Source: Sphaerotilus microaerophilus (GTDB lineage Bacteria > Pseudomonadota > Gammaproteobacteria > Burkholderiales > Burkholderiaceae_C). Taken from it: a stretch of DNA of 64,000 bases. Below, in pieces: positions 54,354 through 63,501 of this stretch. The stretch is taken from NCBI RefSeq assembly GCF_023734135.1, contig NZ_AP025730.1:3286001-3350000 (forward strand). Reading direction: 5' to 3'. The notes beneath the pieces are model-generated. The model had not been told where the DNA came from. It worked only from the letters and a program-made list of their open reading frames with translations, and did not search any database. Made by a program: the position numbers and the translations under genes. Position 1 is the first letter of the stretch; each line of letters starts with the position of its first letter.

Positions 54354-55219
54354 CGCCTGCGCCGAAGCCGGCGTCTGTGGCCACCTCGGTCCGCGCTCGC
54401 CTGCTGAACGTTGCCAAGGCGCAGGGCGTCGACTTCAATCAGGTGCTGGTGCGCTTCGCCCTGGAACGCATCCTCTACCGCCTCGCCGAATCGCAGCACG
54501 CCGAGCGTTTTCTACTCAAGGGCGCGCTGCTGTTCACGCTCTGGTACGACATGCCGCACCGGGCCACGCGCGACGCCGACCTGCTCGGCTTCGGCGCCAG
54601 CGATCTGGCTGCCGTGGCCGCGACCTTCCGTGACATTGCCGCCATCGCCGTGGACGACGGCATGGTGTTCGACCCGACCTCGGTCACGGCCGAAGAGATC
54701 CGCAAAGAGGCCGGCTACGGTGGCGTGCGCGTGATCATCGCGGGAGAACTGGCCAGGGCACGGTGCAAGACGCAGATCGACGTTGGCTTTGGCGATGACG
54801 TGACTCCTGCGCCGGTCGATTCGGTGTATCCGGTTCTGCTGGCCGATCTGCCGGCGCCCCGACTTCGGACCTACCCCGCGTACACCGTCATCGCGGAAAA
54901 GCTCCACGCCATCGCCCTGCTGGGCATGACCAACAGCCGCCTGAAGGACTACTTCGATCTGTCGGTGCTGCTTGAGCGGGAAGTGCTGGACACCGACCTG
55001 CTGGCCCGCGCCATCCAGGCGACCTTCGAGCGGCGCGGCATGGCGGTACCCGGGACACTGCCGATCGGGCTGTCCGATGAGTTCTCGCACGATCCCTCAC
55101 GGCAGTCCCTGTGGCTCGCGTTTCTCAAGAAGAACGAGCTGGCCCCCTCGCTCCTGCCGGCCGTCGTCGAGCGGCTGCGATCCGGCTTGGCCCCCGCGCT
55201 CAAGCGAGCGGCGGATTGA
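54350..55219 (+). CDS. abiEii: AbiEii-type nucleotidyltransferase toxin
   Basis: A 289-residue AbiEii family toxin with a nucleotidyltransferase core: FLLKGALLFTLWYDMPHRAT and RDADLLGFG carry the G(S/A) and DxD metal-binding motif; further conserved are ARCKTQIDVGFGD and YTVIAEKLHAIALLGMTNSR LKDYFDL. Family members transfer nucleotides, e.g. to tRNA acceptor ends, and stop growth when released from AbiEi. All motifs are intact. The pair sits between the broken traK and traI, a typical addiction cargo of mobile elements. Confidence 0.92.
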   Translation: MTPAPKPASVATSVRARLLNVAKAQGVDFNQVLVRFALERILYRLAESQHAERFLLKGALLFTLWYDMPHRATRDADLLGFGASDLAAVAATFRDIAAIAVDDGMVFDPTSVTAEEIRKEAGYGGVRVIIAGELARARCKTQIDVGFGDDVTPAPVDSVYPVLLADLPAPRLRTYPAYTVIAEKLHAIALLGMTNSRLKDYFDLSVLLEREVLDTDLLARAIQATFERRGMAVPGTLPIGLSDEFSHDPSRQSLWLAFLKKNELAPSLLPAVVERLRSGLAPALKRAAD

Positions 55220-55338
55220 ACTCGGCTGCATCACCCCCCTGATCCCGAAACCCCCCGCCCGCCGCGCGGTTTGCGGCGTGTTCATCGGGCCACCGGGTCG
55301 AAGAATCGGGGGCACCGACCACCCAGTCGCCTGCCCCT

Positions 55339-57009
55339 GTGCCCCACGCCCAAGCTCTGCTGCACCGGCCCCTGACCTCAGCGGGCCGGACCGATGTGAC
55401 CCGGCTGCCGGCCATCTCTGTGGCCGACCTCCTCGCCGCGGAGTCCGGCTGGCTGTCGCGCATCAAACTGGCCTACGGCGCCGGGACGGCAGGGTTCGAG
55501 CGCGACCTGCTGCCGCTGGTGCAGCGCTACGCACGTTGCGTCCACTTCCTGCCGGCCGCGGCCTCGGGGGCCTTCAGCCGGCCCGGCGGGCTGTTCCAGC
55601 TGGGGCTGCAGATCGCCTTCTTCGCGCTGCAGGGCACCGACTCGCGCATCTTCGCGGGGCAGGCCCACCTCTCGACCCGGCAGGCGCTGGAGCCCCGCTG
55701 GCGCCTGGCCACCTTCATCGGCGGGCTGTGCAGCGAGTGGTACCGGGTCGCCGACCGGATAACGGTGCGTGATCCCGCGGGCGCTGGCTGGCCGCCTCTG
55801 CTCAGTCCCCTGGCGGATTGGCTCGCCGAGCGGCAGGCGCCGGAGTTCCTGCTGCGATGGACGGCGCCCCGGCAGGGATCGCGGGGTCTCGGGTTGTTCC
55901 TGCTGCCCCAGGTGGTGCCGGCAGAGCTGCTGCAGCATCTGGCCAGCGGCAACGACCTCGTGCTGCCGCACCTGCTGGCCAGCATCGGCGGGGTGCCGGT
56001 GTTCCCGGAGCACAACGTGCTCGACGCCCTGGTGCGGCGGTCGCTGGCGCTGTGCATCGAGCGGGACGACTTGGCCACCGCCGGTGAGGCGGACCCCGGC
56101 GATGCGGCCACCCATGTCATACGCGAGCTGCTCGACGCCATGCGCCAGCTCGCCCGCTCGGACCCGGCCTGGGTGGTCAACCGGGACAAGTCGCGGCTGT
56201 GGTGGGGTGCCGATGGGGCGTACCTGGTCTGGCCCGGCGCCGCCGAAGACGTGCGCCGCGAGCTGGAGGCGGCCAGTCTCAACGGCATGCCGAAGTCCAG
56301 CGAATCCATGGCACAGGTGTTGGTGAAGTCCGGTGCGATCGAGCCATCGGCCCAGGGCACCGCGATCTGGTCGATCCAGCCTCCGGGTACGAGGTCGGCC
56401 GTGGCTGCTGTGCGGCTGAACTCACCCGCCCTACTGGGGCTGGACGGCGGGGGCCAGGCACCGCTACCAACCCGGCTGGCGCCGATTGAGAGCCCGCCCG
56501 CGCCAGAGCGCCCTGCCCCCAGTTCACCATCAATCCCCTCTGCCTCGCCCCCAGTGGAGCCGCCGGAGCCTACAGCGCCGGCCGCTGGCGGAATGCAGCT
56601 GCCGCTGCTGCAGGACGAGCCCGAGGCGACGGTGGTGCCCGACACCGAACCGGTAGCCGGGGGCGCTCGACCCTGGAGCCTCGATGCTCCGTTGCGCCTG
56701 AACCCCAGCGTCCGGCAGGCCGTTGTCTCCGTGCTCAATTCGGTGGCCATGCGGCCGCAGGTGGAGGCTGCCCTGTTGGCCGCGCCAGCCGGCGGTCCGC
56801 TCTTCGTGCCGCTGTCGGCCCTGGACGGCAGCGGGCAGGCGCCCGCCGTGGTCCTGCGCGCCCTCAGGGAGTCGGGGATGCTGCACATCGAACCGGGCAG
56901 TCCACCGACGGTCGTTCGCCGCATCGATGGACAGGCGGTCCCGGGGCTGTTGCTGCCGACGCGATTCGTTCGGCTCGGCGCCGACACCAACGCCAACGCC
57001 GAACCCTGA
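55339..57009 (+). CDS. traI: MobH/TraI_2-family protein lacking HD residues
   Basis: A 556-residue relative of the MobH relaxase TraI of SXT/R391-type elements, with a GTG start. The N-terminal TraI_2 domain is recognisable (GGLFQLGLQIAFFALQGT; EPRWRLATFIGGL), but the His cluster normally before GGL and the HD of the ALL-HD-GK segment are replaced (FLPAAASGAFSRPGGLFQLG; GGLCSEWYR). The C-terminal TraI_2_C domain is good (VNRDKSRLWWGADGAYLVWP; MPKSSESMAQVLVKSGAIEP), followed by a Pro-rich linker (about 375-430) and another domain to 556. Catalytic nicking seems unlikely; a structural paralogue or a decayed relaxase are the alternatives. Confidence 0.75.
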   Translation: MPHAQALLHRPLTSAGRTDVTRLPAISVADLLAAESGWLSRIKLAYGAGTAGFERDLLPLVQRYARCVHFLPAAASGAFSRPGGLFQLGLQIAFFALQGTDSRIFAGQAHLSTRQALEPRWRLATFIGGLCSEWYRVADRITVRDPAGAGWPPLLSPLADWLAERQAPEFLLRWTAPRQGSRGLGLFLLPQVVPAELLQHLASGNDLVLPHLLASIGGVPVFPEHNVLDALVRRSLALCIERDDLATAGEADPGDAATHVIRELLDAMRQLARSDPAWVVNRDKSRLWWGADGAYLVWPGAAEDVRRELEAASLNGMPKSSESMAQVLVKSGAIEPSAQGTAIWSIQPPGTRSAVAAVRLNSPALLGLDGGGQAPLPTRLAPIESPPAPERPAPSSPSIPSASPPVEPPEPTAPAAGGMQLPLLQDEPEATVVPDTEPVAGGARPWSLDAPLRLNPSVRQAVVSVLNSVAMRPQVEAALLAAPAGGPLFVPLSALDGSGQAPAVVLRALRESGMLHIEPGSPPTVVRRIDGQAVPGLLLPTRFVRLGADTNANAEP

Positions 57010-57022
57010 ACGCTGCCCCGCC

Positions 57023-58930
57023 ATGCTGCTGCGCCGCTACGAGATGCCCTGGCGCCCGGCCTACGAGGGTCTGGCCGCGGTGGGCTGGCTGGCCGCGGGG
57101 TGCTACGGCCTGGCTGCGTGGATCCTGGGCCAGCTGCCTGCTGAGCTCGCCGGACCTCTCGCCCTGTGGGGTGGGGCGATGGCCGCGCTTCGGCTCTGGC
57201 AGGCGCGCCAGGTGCTGGCGCTGCGCGCGTCGCTACTGGGGCATGGCATCGAGATCCTCGGCAGCCGGGAGGTGGCCCGCTATTGCCAGGACCCCGGCCA
57301 GGTCTTCCTGGGTTTCGGGTTCGAATGGCGGCCGGTACATGCCCAGCGGCTGTACGAGCTGGCGAAGGTCGATTTCCGCGAGTTCACGGTCTCCCCGCGT
57401 CTGGCGCGCTGGCTGGGACACCGCGCGCCCGTGCAGCCGGATGCGGAGGTGGGGCTGCCGTACATCCACGGCGTCGAACCCCGTGAAGTGCCACTGCTTC
57501 GGCCGCTGCAGAACTTCGAGGGTGGCACGCTGCTGGTGGGCACCACCCAGTCCGGCAAGGGGGTGGCACTGGCCCACCTGATCACCCAGGCGGTGCGCCG
57601 CGGCGACGTGGTGGTGGTGATCGACCCGAAGAACAGCCACCGCCTCAAGCGGGTCGTGCAGCAGGCCTGCGCCGATTACCGGGAGGCCGATACCTTCCTG
57701 GAGTTCCACCCGGCCTTCCCGGATCGGGGGGTGCGGCTGGACTTCACGTTCAACTGGCAGAAGCCCACTGAGATCGCCTCGCGCATCCAGTCGATCATGC
57801 CGCCCGACACGGCGGGGGCCTTCTCGGCGTTCGGGTGGGATGCGGTCAATGTGGTGGTGCAGGGCCTGATCGAGCTGGAGGAGCGGCCCAACCTGGTCAA
57901 GCTCACGAAGTACATCGAGGGCGGGATCGAGCCGGTGCTGGAGGGCTCGCTCAAGCGCTTCTATGCCCGCGTGCTGGGCGCCGACTGGCGCGAGCGCCCG
58001 GAGATGCGCCGGCTGCTGCAGGACGCCCAGCGCGGCGGCATGAAGCGCCCCTCCGAAGCGGCCAGTGCCGATCTGATGGCCTACGTGGCCTTCTACGAGC
58101 ACCACGTTCCGCAGAACCAGCGCCACAAGGTGATCGACGCGCAGGTGCGCACCTTCCGGCACAACCGCGAGCACTACCAGAAGATCACGGCCAACCTGCT
58201 GCCCATTCTGTCGATGCTGACGTCGGGGGACCTGGGCCGCAGCCTGTCGCCCGATCCGTTTGATGCCGACGACCTGCGGCCGATCATGAACTTCGAGAAG
58301 ATCGAGCGGGCCGGCCATGTGCTCTACATGTGCCTGGATTCGCTGCCCGATCCGTCCGTGGCCTCGGCCATCGGCGCGCTGGCGCTGGCCGATCAGGCGG
58401 CCCGCGCGGGCATGCGCTACAACCTGGGCCAGTACCGGCGCATTGCGCTGTTCGTGGACGAGGTGGCCAACGTGATCAACCCGCCACTGATCGAAATCCT
58501 GAACAAGGGCGCCGAGGGCGGGATCTTCACGACCTGCGCGATGCAGACGCTGGCCGACCTGGCGCGCCGCCTGGGCAGCGAGGACGCGGCACGCATGGCG
58601 CTGGGCAACCTGAACAACCTGATCGCGCTGCGCACCAAGGACCGGCCCACCCAGGACTTCGTGGTGGAGACCTTCGGCAAGACCGCCATCCACACACTGC
58701 GCATAGGCCTGAGCCAGGGCAGCGATACGCATCTGGGGGACTACTCCGCGAGCCGATCGACCCAGATCACCGAGAGCTTCGAGGAGAGGGTGCCGGCGGA
58801 CGTGCTGGGCAAGCTGCCGAACCTGCAGTACTTCGCGTCGGTGTCGGGCGGGCGGATCATCAAGGGGCGTTTCCCGATCCTTGACCCGGACCGGGAGCCA
58901 TCGCCAAGCGGTTCCGCGAGGGCGCAATGA
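57023..58930 (+). CDS. traD: Conjugative coupling protein TraD
   Basis: A 635-residue type IV coupling protein of the SXT-type TraD family. Two N-terminal membrane segments (residues about 14-60) anchor it. Walker A is GTTQSGKG (173-180) and Walker B about 473-482 (RIALFVDEVAN). Other conserved parts are VVVIDPKNSHRLKRVV and TTCAMQTLADLARRLGSEDA. It links relaxase-bound DNA to the transfer channel. It begins 13 bp after traI and overlaps the following DUF4400 gene by 4 bp, the gene order of SXT/R391. Confidence 0.93.
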   Translation: MLLRRYEMPWRPAYEGLAAVGWLAAGCYGLAAWILGQLPAELAGPLALWGGAMAALRLWQARQVLALRASLLGHGIEILGSREVARYCQDPGQVFLGFGFEWRPVHAQRLYELAKVDFREFTVSPRLARWLGHRAPVQPDAEVGLPYIHGVEPREVPLLRPLQNFEGGTLLVGTTQSGKGVALAHLITQAVRRGDVVVVIDPKNSHRLKRVVQQACADYREADTFLEFHPAFPDRGVRLDFTFNWQKPTEIASRIQSIMPPDTAGAFSAFGWDAVNVVVQGLIELEERPNLVKLTKYIEGGIEPVLEGSLKRFYARVLGADWRERPEMRRLLQDAQRGGMKRPSEAASADLMAYVAFYEHHVPQNQRHKVIDAQVRTFRHNREHYQKITANLLPILSMLTSGDLGRSLSPDPFDADDLRPIMNFEKIERAGHVLYMCLDSLPDPSVASAIGALALADQAARAGMRYNLGQYRRIALFVDEVANVINPPLIEILNKGAEGGIFTTCAMQTLADLARRLGSEDAARMALGNLNNLIALRTKDRPTQDFVVETFGKTAIHTLRIGLSQGSDTHLGDYSASRSTQITESFEERVPADVLGKLPNLQYFASVSGGRIIKGRFPILDPDREPSPSGSARAQ

Positions 58931-59544
58931 TCCGCGCGGTGGCCGTCTTCGCCCTGAGCGCCTGGCTGGTCCTGGTGCTCTACCTGCCGTCGGCCACGCC
59001 GGCCGAGCGGTTCCTGGCGGTGATGCGCGAGGAACACCAGGCCGTCGCAGCTCTGTGGGGCTGGGCGCGGGCCGAGCAGATTCTGAACCGAGCTGCCCGG
59101 CTGCAGGAAGCCACGAGCAACGTCACGCCGATCCCGTCACTGGTCGTGGCGCCACCAACCGAGGCACTCCCGGATGCGGTCGGGCAGGAGATGGCGGCGG
59201 TCAACCTGCGGCTCTTCCACAACCGGTACTTCCGGGCGGTCGATGCGCTGTTCCTGCTCGCCGCCTACCGGCTGGCGGCCTTGCTCCAGTGGCTACCGGC
59301 GCTGGCCCCCTTCGGTCTGGCCTGCCTGGGGGATGCCTGGCTGCAGCGCCAGGTGCGATCCCGCGAGCTGCGGAGTGGGCAACCGGAGCGCTTTGCGCTG
59401 CTGGCCAGCGGCTGCATCGGGTTGGCATGCGCGGCGGCGTTGGGATTGGTCTGGCCGGGTGCCATCAACCCGTTGGTGTGGCCGGCTGCGGCGGTGCTCG
59501 TCGCCTTCTCGGCGGTACGGGCTTGGGGGTGGTTCAAGGGGTGA
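58927..59544 (+). CDS. DUF4400 integrative-element membrane protein
   Basis: A 205-residue membrane protein of the DUF4400 family. There are predicted TM helices at the N-terminus (AVAVFALSAWLVLVLYLPSA), in the middle, and two at the C-terminus (ASGCIGLACAAALGLVWPGA; AAAVLVAFSAVRAWGWFKG). This gene regularly follows traD in SXT-like elements, where the product is called TraJ. In those elements the mating-pore genes come next; here an IS110 element begins 24 bp later. Confidence 0.88.
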   Translation: MIRAVAVFALSAWLVLVLYLPSATPAERFLAVMREEHQAVAALWGWARAEQILNRAARLQEATSNVTPIPSLVVAPPTEALPDAVGQEMAAVNLRLFHNRYFRAVDALFLLAAYRLAALLQWLPALAPFGLACLGDAWLQRQVRSRELRSGQPERFALLASGCIGLACAAALGLVWPGAINPLVWPAAAVLVAFSAVRAWGWFKG

Positions 59545-59568
59545 CTATCGGCGGCGGTGAAACTGACG

Positions 59569-59872
59569 CTAACTGTCATGGCCCGGGCGGGTCACCCTGG
59601 ATGATGGAAGACACTGAGGGTGTGCGGGCCTGAGCGGGTAGAGGTCGGTCAATATTTTGATGGCACTCGACCGCGATCGCTAACTTGACCCGCTGCCGAC
59701 CACTCGTACCCAGGATTGCCTGCGGGCGCTGCTGAGTTCCTTGCGGAGTCCGGGCGCCCGACAGCCCACATTAAAGAGAGCCGCCAGGCTTTGTCCCGGC
59801 AGGCCGTTGGTCGGCGGCACCTGCGCGGGCCCGCACGCTTGTGATTGTTGTTCAAGCTGCAGGAGCCCGGCA
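59569..59872 (+). ncRNA. Candidate bridge-RNA region of IS110 copy 1
   Basis: IS110-group elements encode a structured bridge RNA in the non-coding end upstream of the recombinase that pairs with target and donor DNA. This element has such a 304-bp 5' end, unusually long for an IS, identical in the second copy. I have not folded it, so the RNA limits and loops are not defined. Confidence 0.35.
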
Positions 59873-61099
59873 ATGGATCTGACCCCGATGCACAAACGCG
59901 TGATCGCGCTGGACGTACACCAGGCCAAGATCACCGCCTGTGCGGTGGTCGAGCATGACGATGGCCGAGTGGAGGTCACCAAGCGCGACTTCGGAGCCTT
60001 CAGACGCGACCGCCGTGCCTTGGCGCAATGGTCGCTGGAGATTCGGCCCGAGGTGGTGGTGATGGAGAGCACGGGGGTGTACTGGAAGAGCCCGTTTGCG
60101 GCGCTGGAGGCGGTGGGCATCATCGCGTGGGTGGTCAACGCGCGCCATGTCAAAGCTGTGCCCGGGCGCAAGACCGACATGGCCGATGCGCAGTGGCTGG
60201 CCACGCTGGCGCGTGCGGGCCTGTTGCGCGCCTCGTTCATTCCACCGGTGGACTTGCGCCAGCTTCGTCTGGTGGCGCGTCAGCGGCAGAAGCTCGTGGG
60301 CATGTGCAGCGCCGAGAAGAACCGGCTGCACAAGGTGCTGGTAGATGCGGGCATGCGCATCAACGTGGTGGTCAGCGACATCCACGGTGCCAGTGCACGC
60401 GCCATGGTCAAGGCGCTCATTGCGGGCCAAGCCATGTACGAGGTGCTGGATCAAAAGGGGCGCCTTCGGGCCAGCCGGGACGAGTTGTTCGAGGCCCTGA
60501 GCACCGAGCAGTTCAGCGCCGCGCACCGCTTCGTGGCCCAGGAGATCATGCAGCACATCGAGCACATCGAGACCCGCATCGCCCGCATGGACCAATACCT
60601 GCTGGACGGACTGCGCGCCTGGCAGCCGCAGCTCAAGCTGCTGCAGACCTTGCCGGGTATCGACATCCAGGGCGCGGCGATGCTGCTGGTGGAGATCGGC
60701 GCGGACATGGACGTCTTCGGCAGTGCCGAGCGGCTGGCCAGCTGGGTGGGCATCTGCCCGGGCAACAACGAGAGCGCGGGCAAGCGCAAGACCGGGCGCA
60801 TCCGCAAGGGCAACGCCTGGGTCAGAAGGCTGCTGTGCGAGTTCGCCCAGGCTGCAGCGCGTACCCGCTGCGCGCTCAAGGCCAAGTTCGACGCGCTGGC
60901 CATTCGCAAGGGACACAAGAAGTCCATCGTGGCGCTGGCCCACAAGATGCTGCGTACCGTCTACGCCATGTTGGCCAACGGCACCCACTACCAAGACAAG
61001 GAGGTCGACTACGAGGCCCTGAACGTCCAGCGCAACGCCCCGCGCTGGCTCAAAATGCTGCGCAAGCACGGCTTCATCGCCACCCCCACCGCCACCTGA
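59873..61099 (+). CDS. IS110-family transposase, copy 1
   Basis: A 408-residue IS110 recombinase. The RuvC-like DEDD domain shows Asp14 (IALDVHQAKI), Glu65 (VVMESTGVYW), Asp102 and Asp105 (GRKTDMADAQWLATLARAGL). The C-terminal Transposase_20 domain has LLQTLPGIDIQGAAMLLVEI, the conserved Ser301 in NNESAGKRKTG, and RIRKGNAWVRRLL. Start ATG (MDLTPMHKRV) follows AGGAG at eight bases; a longer in-frame TTG start is not conserved. All catalytic positions are intact, so it is probably functional. Confidence 0.95.
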   Translation: MDLTPMHKRVIALDVHQAKITACAVVEHDDGRVEVTKRDFGAFRRDRRALAQWSLEIRPEVVVMESTGVYWKSPFAALEAVGIIAWVVNARHVKAVPGRKTDMADAQWLATLARAGLLRASFIPPVDLRQLRLVARQRQKLVGMCSAEKNRLHKVLVDAGMRINVVVSDIHGASARAMVKALIAGQAMYEVLDQKGRLRASRDELFEALSTEQFSAAHRFVAQEIMQHIEHIETRIARMDQYLLDGLRAWQPQLKLLQTLPGIDIQGAAMLLVEIGADMDVFGSAERLASWVGICPGNNESAGKRKTGRIRKGNAWVRRLLCEFAQAAARTRCALKAKFDALAIRKGHKKSIVALAHKMLRTVYAMLANGTHYQDKEVDYEALNVQRNAPRWLKMLRKHGFIATPTAT

Positions 61100-61184
61100 G
61101 ACTCGCTTGCCTGCTGACCTTGCGGCCCCGACCAGCCTCAGGTCAGGCAGCCACACGTCCGCGCTTGGGTGTCTTCCACATTAA

Positions 61185-61884
61185 ATGGCAGCGACGCCAT
61201 GTGCTGGTCGCGGGTTCAGGAGGACTAGTTCAGACTGGGTGCGGCCGTCCATGAGGAGCCGCCGACCGGCGGATATCGACCCGCTGCGGCCCTTCGAGCC
61301 TGAGAGTTGGTGACCCGAGAGGAGTCGTTGGCCGCTCGCCATTCGAGCGGTCATCGCGATTGATCCGCACCTCGTCACCGAGGTGCATCAGCCGTGCCGA
61401 CACCGTAGAGGAACGATGACTTGGCTTTGTAGTGCCAATGCAGTCCGAGGAAGTACAGACCGGTACCGAGGTCGCGCCCCGCGTTACCGTGGCATCCCCG
61501 CTGCATCGAAGAGCGGGATCTCGTTCCAGCCGAAGTCCAGCATGTAGCCAGTGGCCCGGATCACGGCGCCCGCTACGAGCTGCGCCGTGCGCGCGCGATC
61601 GGGCCAAGACGTCGTCAGCGTCCGGCCCCTGCGGCACGTCGATGCCGGCCCGCACAACGTCTACATCGACCTCGCAAACGAATGCGCGATAGTGCTGATC
61701 GCCGACGCGCAGTGTCTCCTGCAGATCGTCGGCCCAGGCGAGCGTGCCGTCGGTCATGTTCTTGCCGCACCAGCCGTCGAGCCGGTCAAGCGGTTCCATG
61801 CATAGGCATCGACTTCGAGCGTCGGCAAGCCAGTGGCGTAATGCGTAAAGCTCCTGTGGCAGCGACAGGCGACCATGCTTCGGC
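61185..61884 (-). pseudogene. Eroded flavin-dependent monooxygenase gene
   Basis: The 701 bp between the IS110 copies holds, on the minus strand, pieces of a flavin-containing monooxygenase/CzcO-type gene in several frames: GWCGKNMTDGTLAWADDLQE upstream, VIRATGYMLDFGWNEIPLFD (the ATG-Y NADP-site motif) near 61555, and TGLYFLGLHWHYKAKSSFLY near 61440. Frame changes and missing parts show it is dead. The IS110 copies flank and probably interrupted it. Confidence 0.65.
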
Positions 61885-61885
61885 C

Positions 61886-62189
61886 CTAACTGTCATGGCC
61901 CGGGCGGGTCACCCTGGATGATGGAAGACACTGAGGGTGTGCGGGCCTGAGCGGGTAGAGGTCGGTCAATATTTTGATGGCACTCGACCGCGATCGCTAA
62001 CTTGACCCGCTGCCGACCACTCGTACCCAGGATTGCCTGCGGGCGCTGCTGAGTTCCTTGCGGAGCCCGGGCGCCCGACAGCCCACATTAAAGAGAGCCG
62101 CCAGGCTTTGTCCCGGCAGGCCGTTGGTCGGCGGCACCTGCGCGGGCCCGCACGCTTGTGATTGTTGTTCAAGCTGCAGGAGCCCGGCA
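61886..62189 (+). ncRNA. Candidate bridge-RNA region of IS110 copy 2
   Basis: The same 304-bp non-coding 5' end as in copy 1 with one base difference (C62066). If a bridge RNA is encoded here, the difference may lie in it. Confidence 0.35.
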
Positions 62190-63416
62190 ATGGATCTGAC
62201 CCCGATGCACAAACGCGTGATCGCGCTGGACGTACACCAGGCCAAGATCACCGCCTGTGCGGTGGTCGAGCATGACGATGGCCGAGTGGAGGTCACCAAG
62301 CGCGACTTCGGAGCCTTCAGACGCGACCGCCGTGCCTTGGCGCAATGGTCGCTGGAGATTCGGCCCGAGGTGGTGGTGATGGAGAGCACGGGGGTGTACT
62401 GGAAGAGCCCGTTTGCGGCGCTGGAGGCGGTGGGCATCATCGCGTGGGTGGTCAACGCGCGCCATGTCAAAGCTGTGCCCGGGCGCAAGACCGACATGGC
62501 CGATGCGCAGTGGCTGGCCACGCTGGCGCGTGCGGGCCTGTTGCGCGCCTCGTTCATTCCACCGGTGGACTTGCGCCAGCTTCGTCTGGTGGCGCGTCAG
62601 CGGCAGAAGCTCGTGGGCATGTGCAGCGCCGAGAAGAACCGGCTGCACAAGGTGCTGGTAGATGCGGGCATGCGCATCAACGTGGTGGTCAGCGACATCC
62701 ACGGTGCCAGTGCACGCGCCATGGTCAAGGCGCTCATTGCGGGCCAAGCCATGTACGAGGTGCTGGATCAAAAGGGGCGCCTTCGGGCCAGCCGGGACGA
62801 GTTGTTCGAGGCCCTGAGCACCGAGCAGTTCAGCGCCGCGCACCGCTTCGTGGCCCAGGAGATCATGCAGCACATCGAGCACATCGAGACCCGCATCGCC
62901 CGCATGGACCAATACCTGCTGGACGGACTGCGCGCCTGGCAGCCGCAGCTCAAGCTGCTGCAGACCTTGCCGGGTATCGACATCCAGGGCGCGGCGATGC
63001 TGCTGGTGGAGATCGGCGCGGACATGGACGTCTTCGGCAGTGCCGAGCGGCTGGCCAGCTGGGTGGGCATCTGCCCGGGCAACAACGAGAGCGCGGGCAA
63101 GCGCAAGACCGGGCGCATCCGCAAGGGCAACGCCTGGGTCAGAAGGCTGCTGTGCGAGTTCGCCCAGGCTGCAGCGCGTACCCGCTGCGCGCTCAAGGCC
63201 AAGTTCGACGCGCTGGCCATTCGCAAGGGACACAAGAAGTCCATCGTGGCGCTGGCCCACAAGATGCTGCGTACCGTCTACGCCATGTTGGCCAACGGCA
63301 CCCACTACCAAGACAAGGAGGTCGACTACGAGGCCCTGAACGTCCAGCGCAACGCCCCGCGCTGGCTCAAAATGCTGCGCAAGCACGGCTTCATCGCCAC
63401 CCCCACCGCCACCTGA
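62190..63416 (+). CDS. IS110-family transposase, copy 2
   Basis: A 408-residue protein with the same residue sequence as the transposase of copy 1, including the DEDD residues and the conserved Ser301. The identity of the two copies implies a recent duplication or gene conversion. Confidence 0.95.
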   Translation: MDLTPMHKRVIALDVHQAKITACAVVEHDDGRVEVTKRDFGAFRRDRRALAQWSLEIRPEVVVMESTGVYWKSPFAALEAVGIIAWVVNARHVKAVPGRKTDMADAQWLATLARAGLLRASFIPPVDLRQLRLVARQRQKLVGMCSAEKNRLHKVLVDAGMRINVVVSDIHGASARAMVKALIAGQAMYEVLDQKGRLRASRDELFEALSTEQFSAAHRFVAQEIMQHIEHIETRIARMDQYLLDGLRAWQPQLKLLQTLPGIDIQGAAMLLVEIGADMDVFGSAERLASWVGICPGNNESAGKRKTGRIRKGNAWVRRLLCEFAQAAARTRCALKAKFDALAIRKGHKKSIVALAHKMLRTVYAMLANGTHYQDKEVDYEALNVQRNAPRWLKMLRKHGFIATPTAT

Positions 63417-63501
63417 GACTCGCTTGCCTGCTGACCTTGCGGCCCCGACCAGCCTCAGGTCAGGCAGCCACACGTCCGCGCTTGGGTGTCTTCCACATTA
63501 A

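Larger units (their letters stand above)
59569..61184 (+). mobile_element. IS110-family element, copy 1
   Basis: A 1616-bp segment repeated in direct orientation at 61886-63501 with a single noticed difference (T59749 versus C62066). It contains one DEDD transposase gene, a long 5' non-coding end of 304 bp and a short 3' end of 85 bp. No terminal inverted repeats or target duplications are evident, as usual for IS110. The limits are taken from where the two copies stop matching (CTAACTGTC at the left, CACATTAA at the right) and could be off by a few bases. Confidence 0.9.
61886..63501 (+). mobile_element. IS110-family element, copy 2
   Basis: The second direct copy of the 1616-bp element, offset by 2317 bp. 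Immediately outside it, GCTTCGGC on the left and GCCGAAGC on the right would form an 8-bp inverted repeat if the element were removed, so it seems to have inserted into the centre of a small palindrome. The flanks of copy 1 do not show such symmetry clearly. Confidence 0.9.

Noticed and set aside
48983-59568. tRNA gene or attachment site bounding the conjugative fragment
   Set aside because: I searched by eye for a tRNA-like sequence or matching direct repeats at the edges and found none that I could support.
61230-61799. A 189-codon minus-strand frame as an intact gene
   Set aside because: Monooxygenase motifs fall in more than one frame within it, so it is a pseudogene rather than a real protein.
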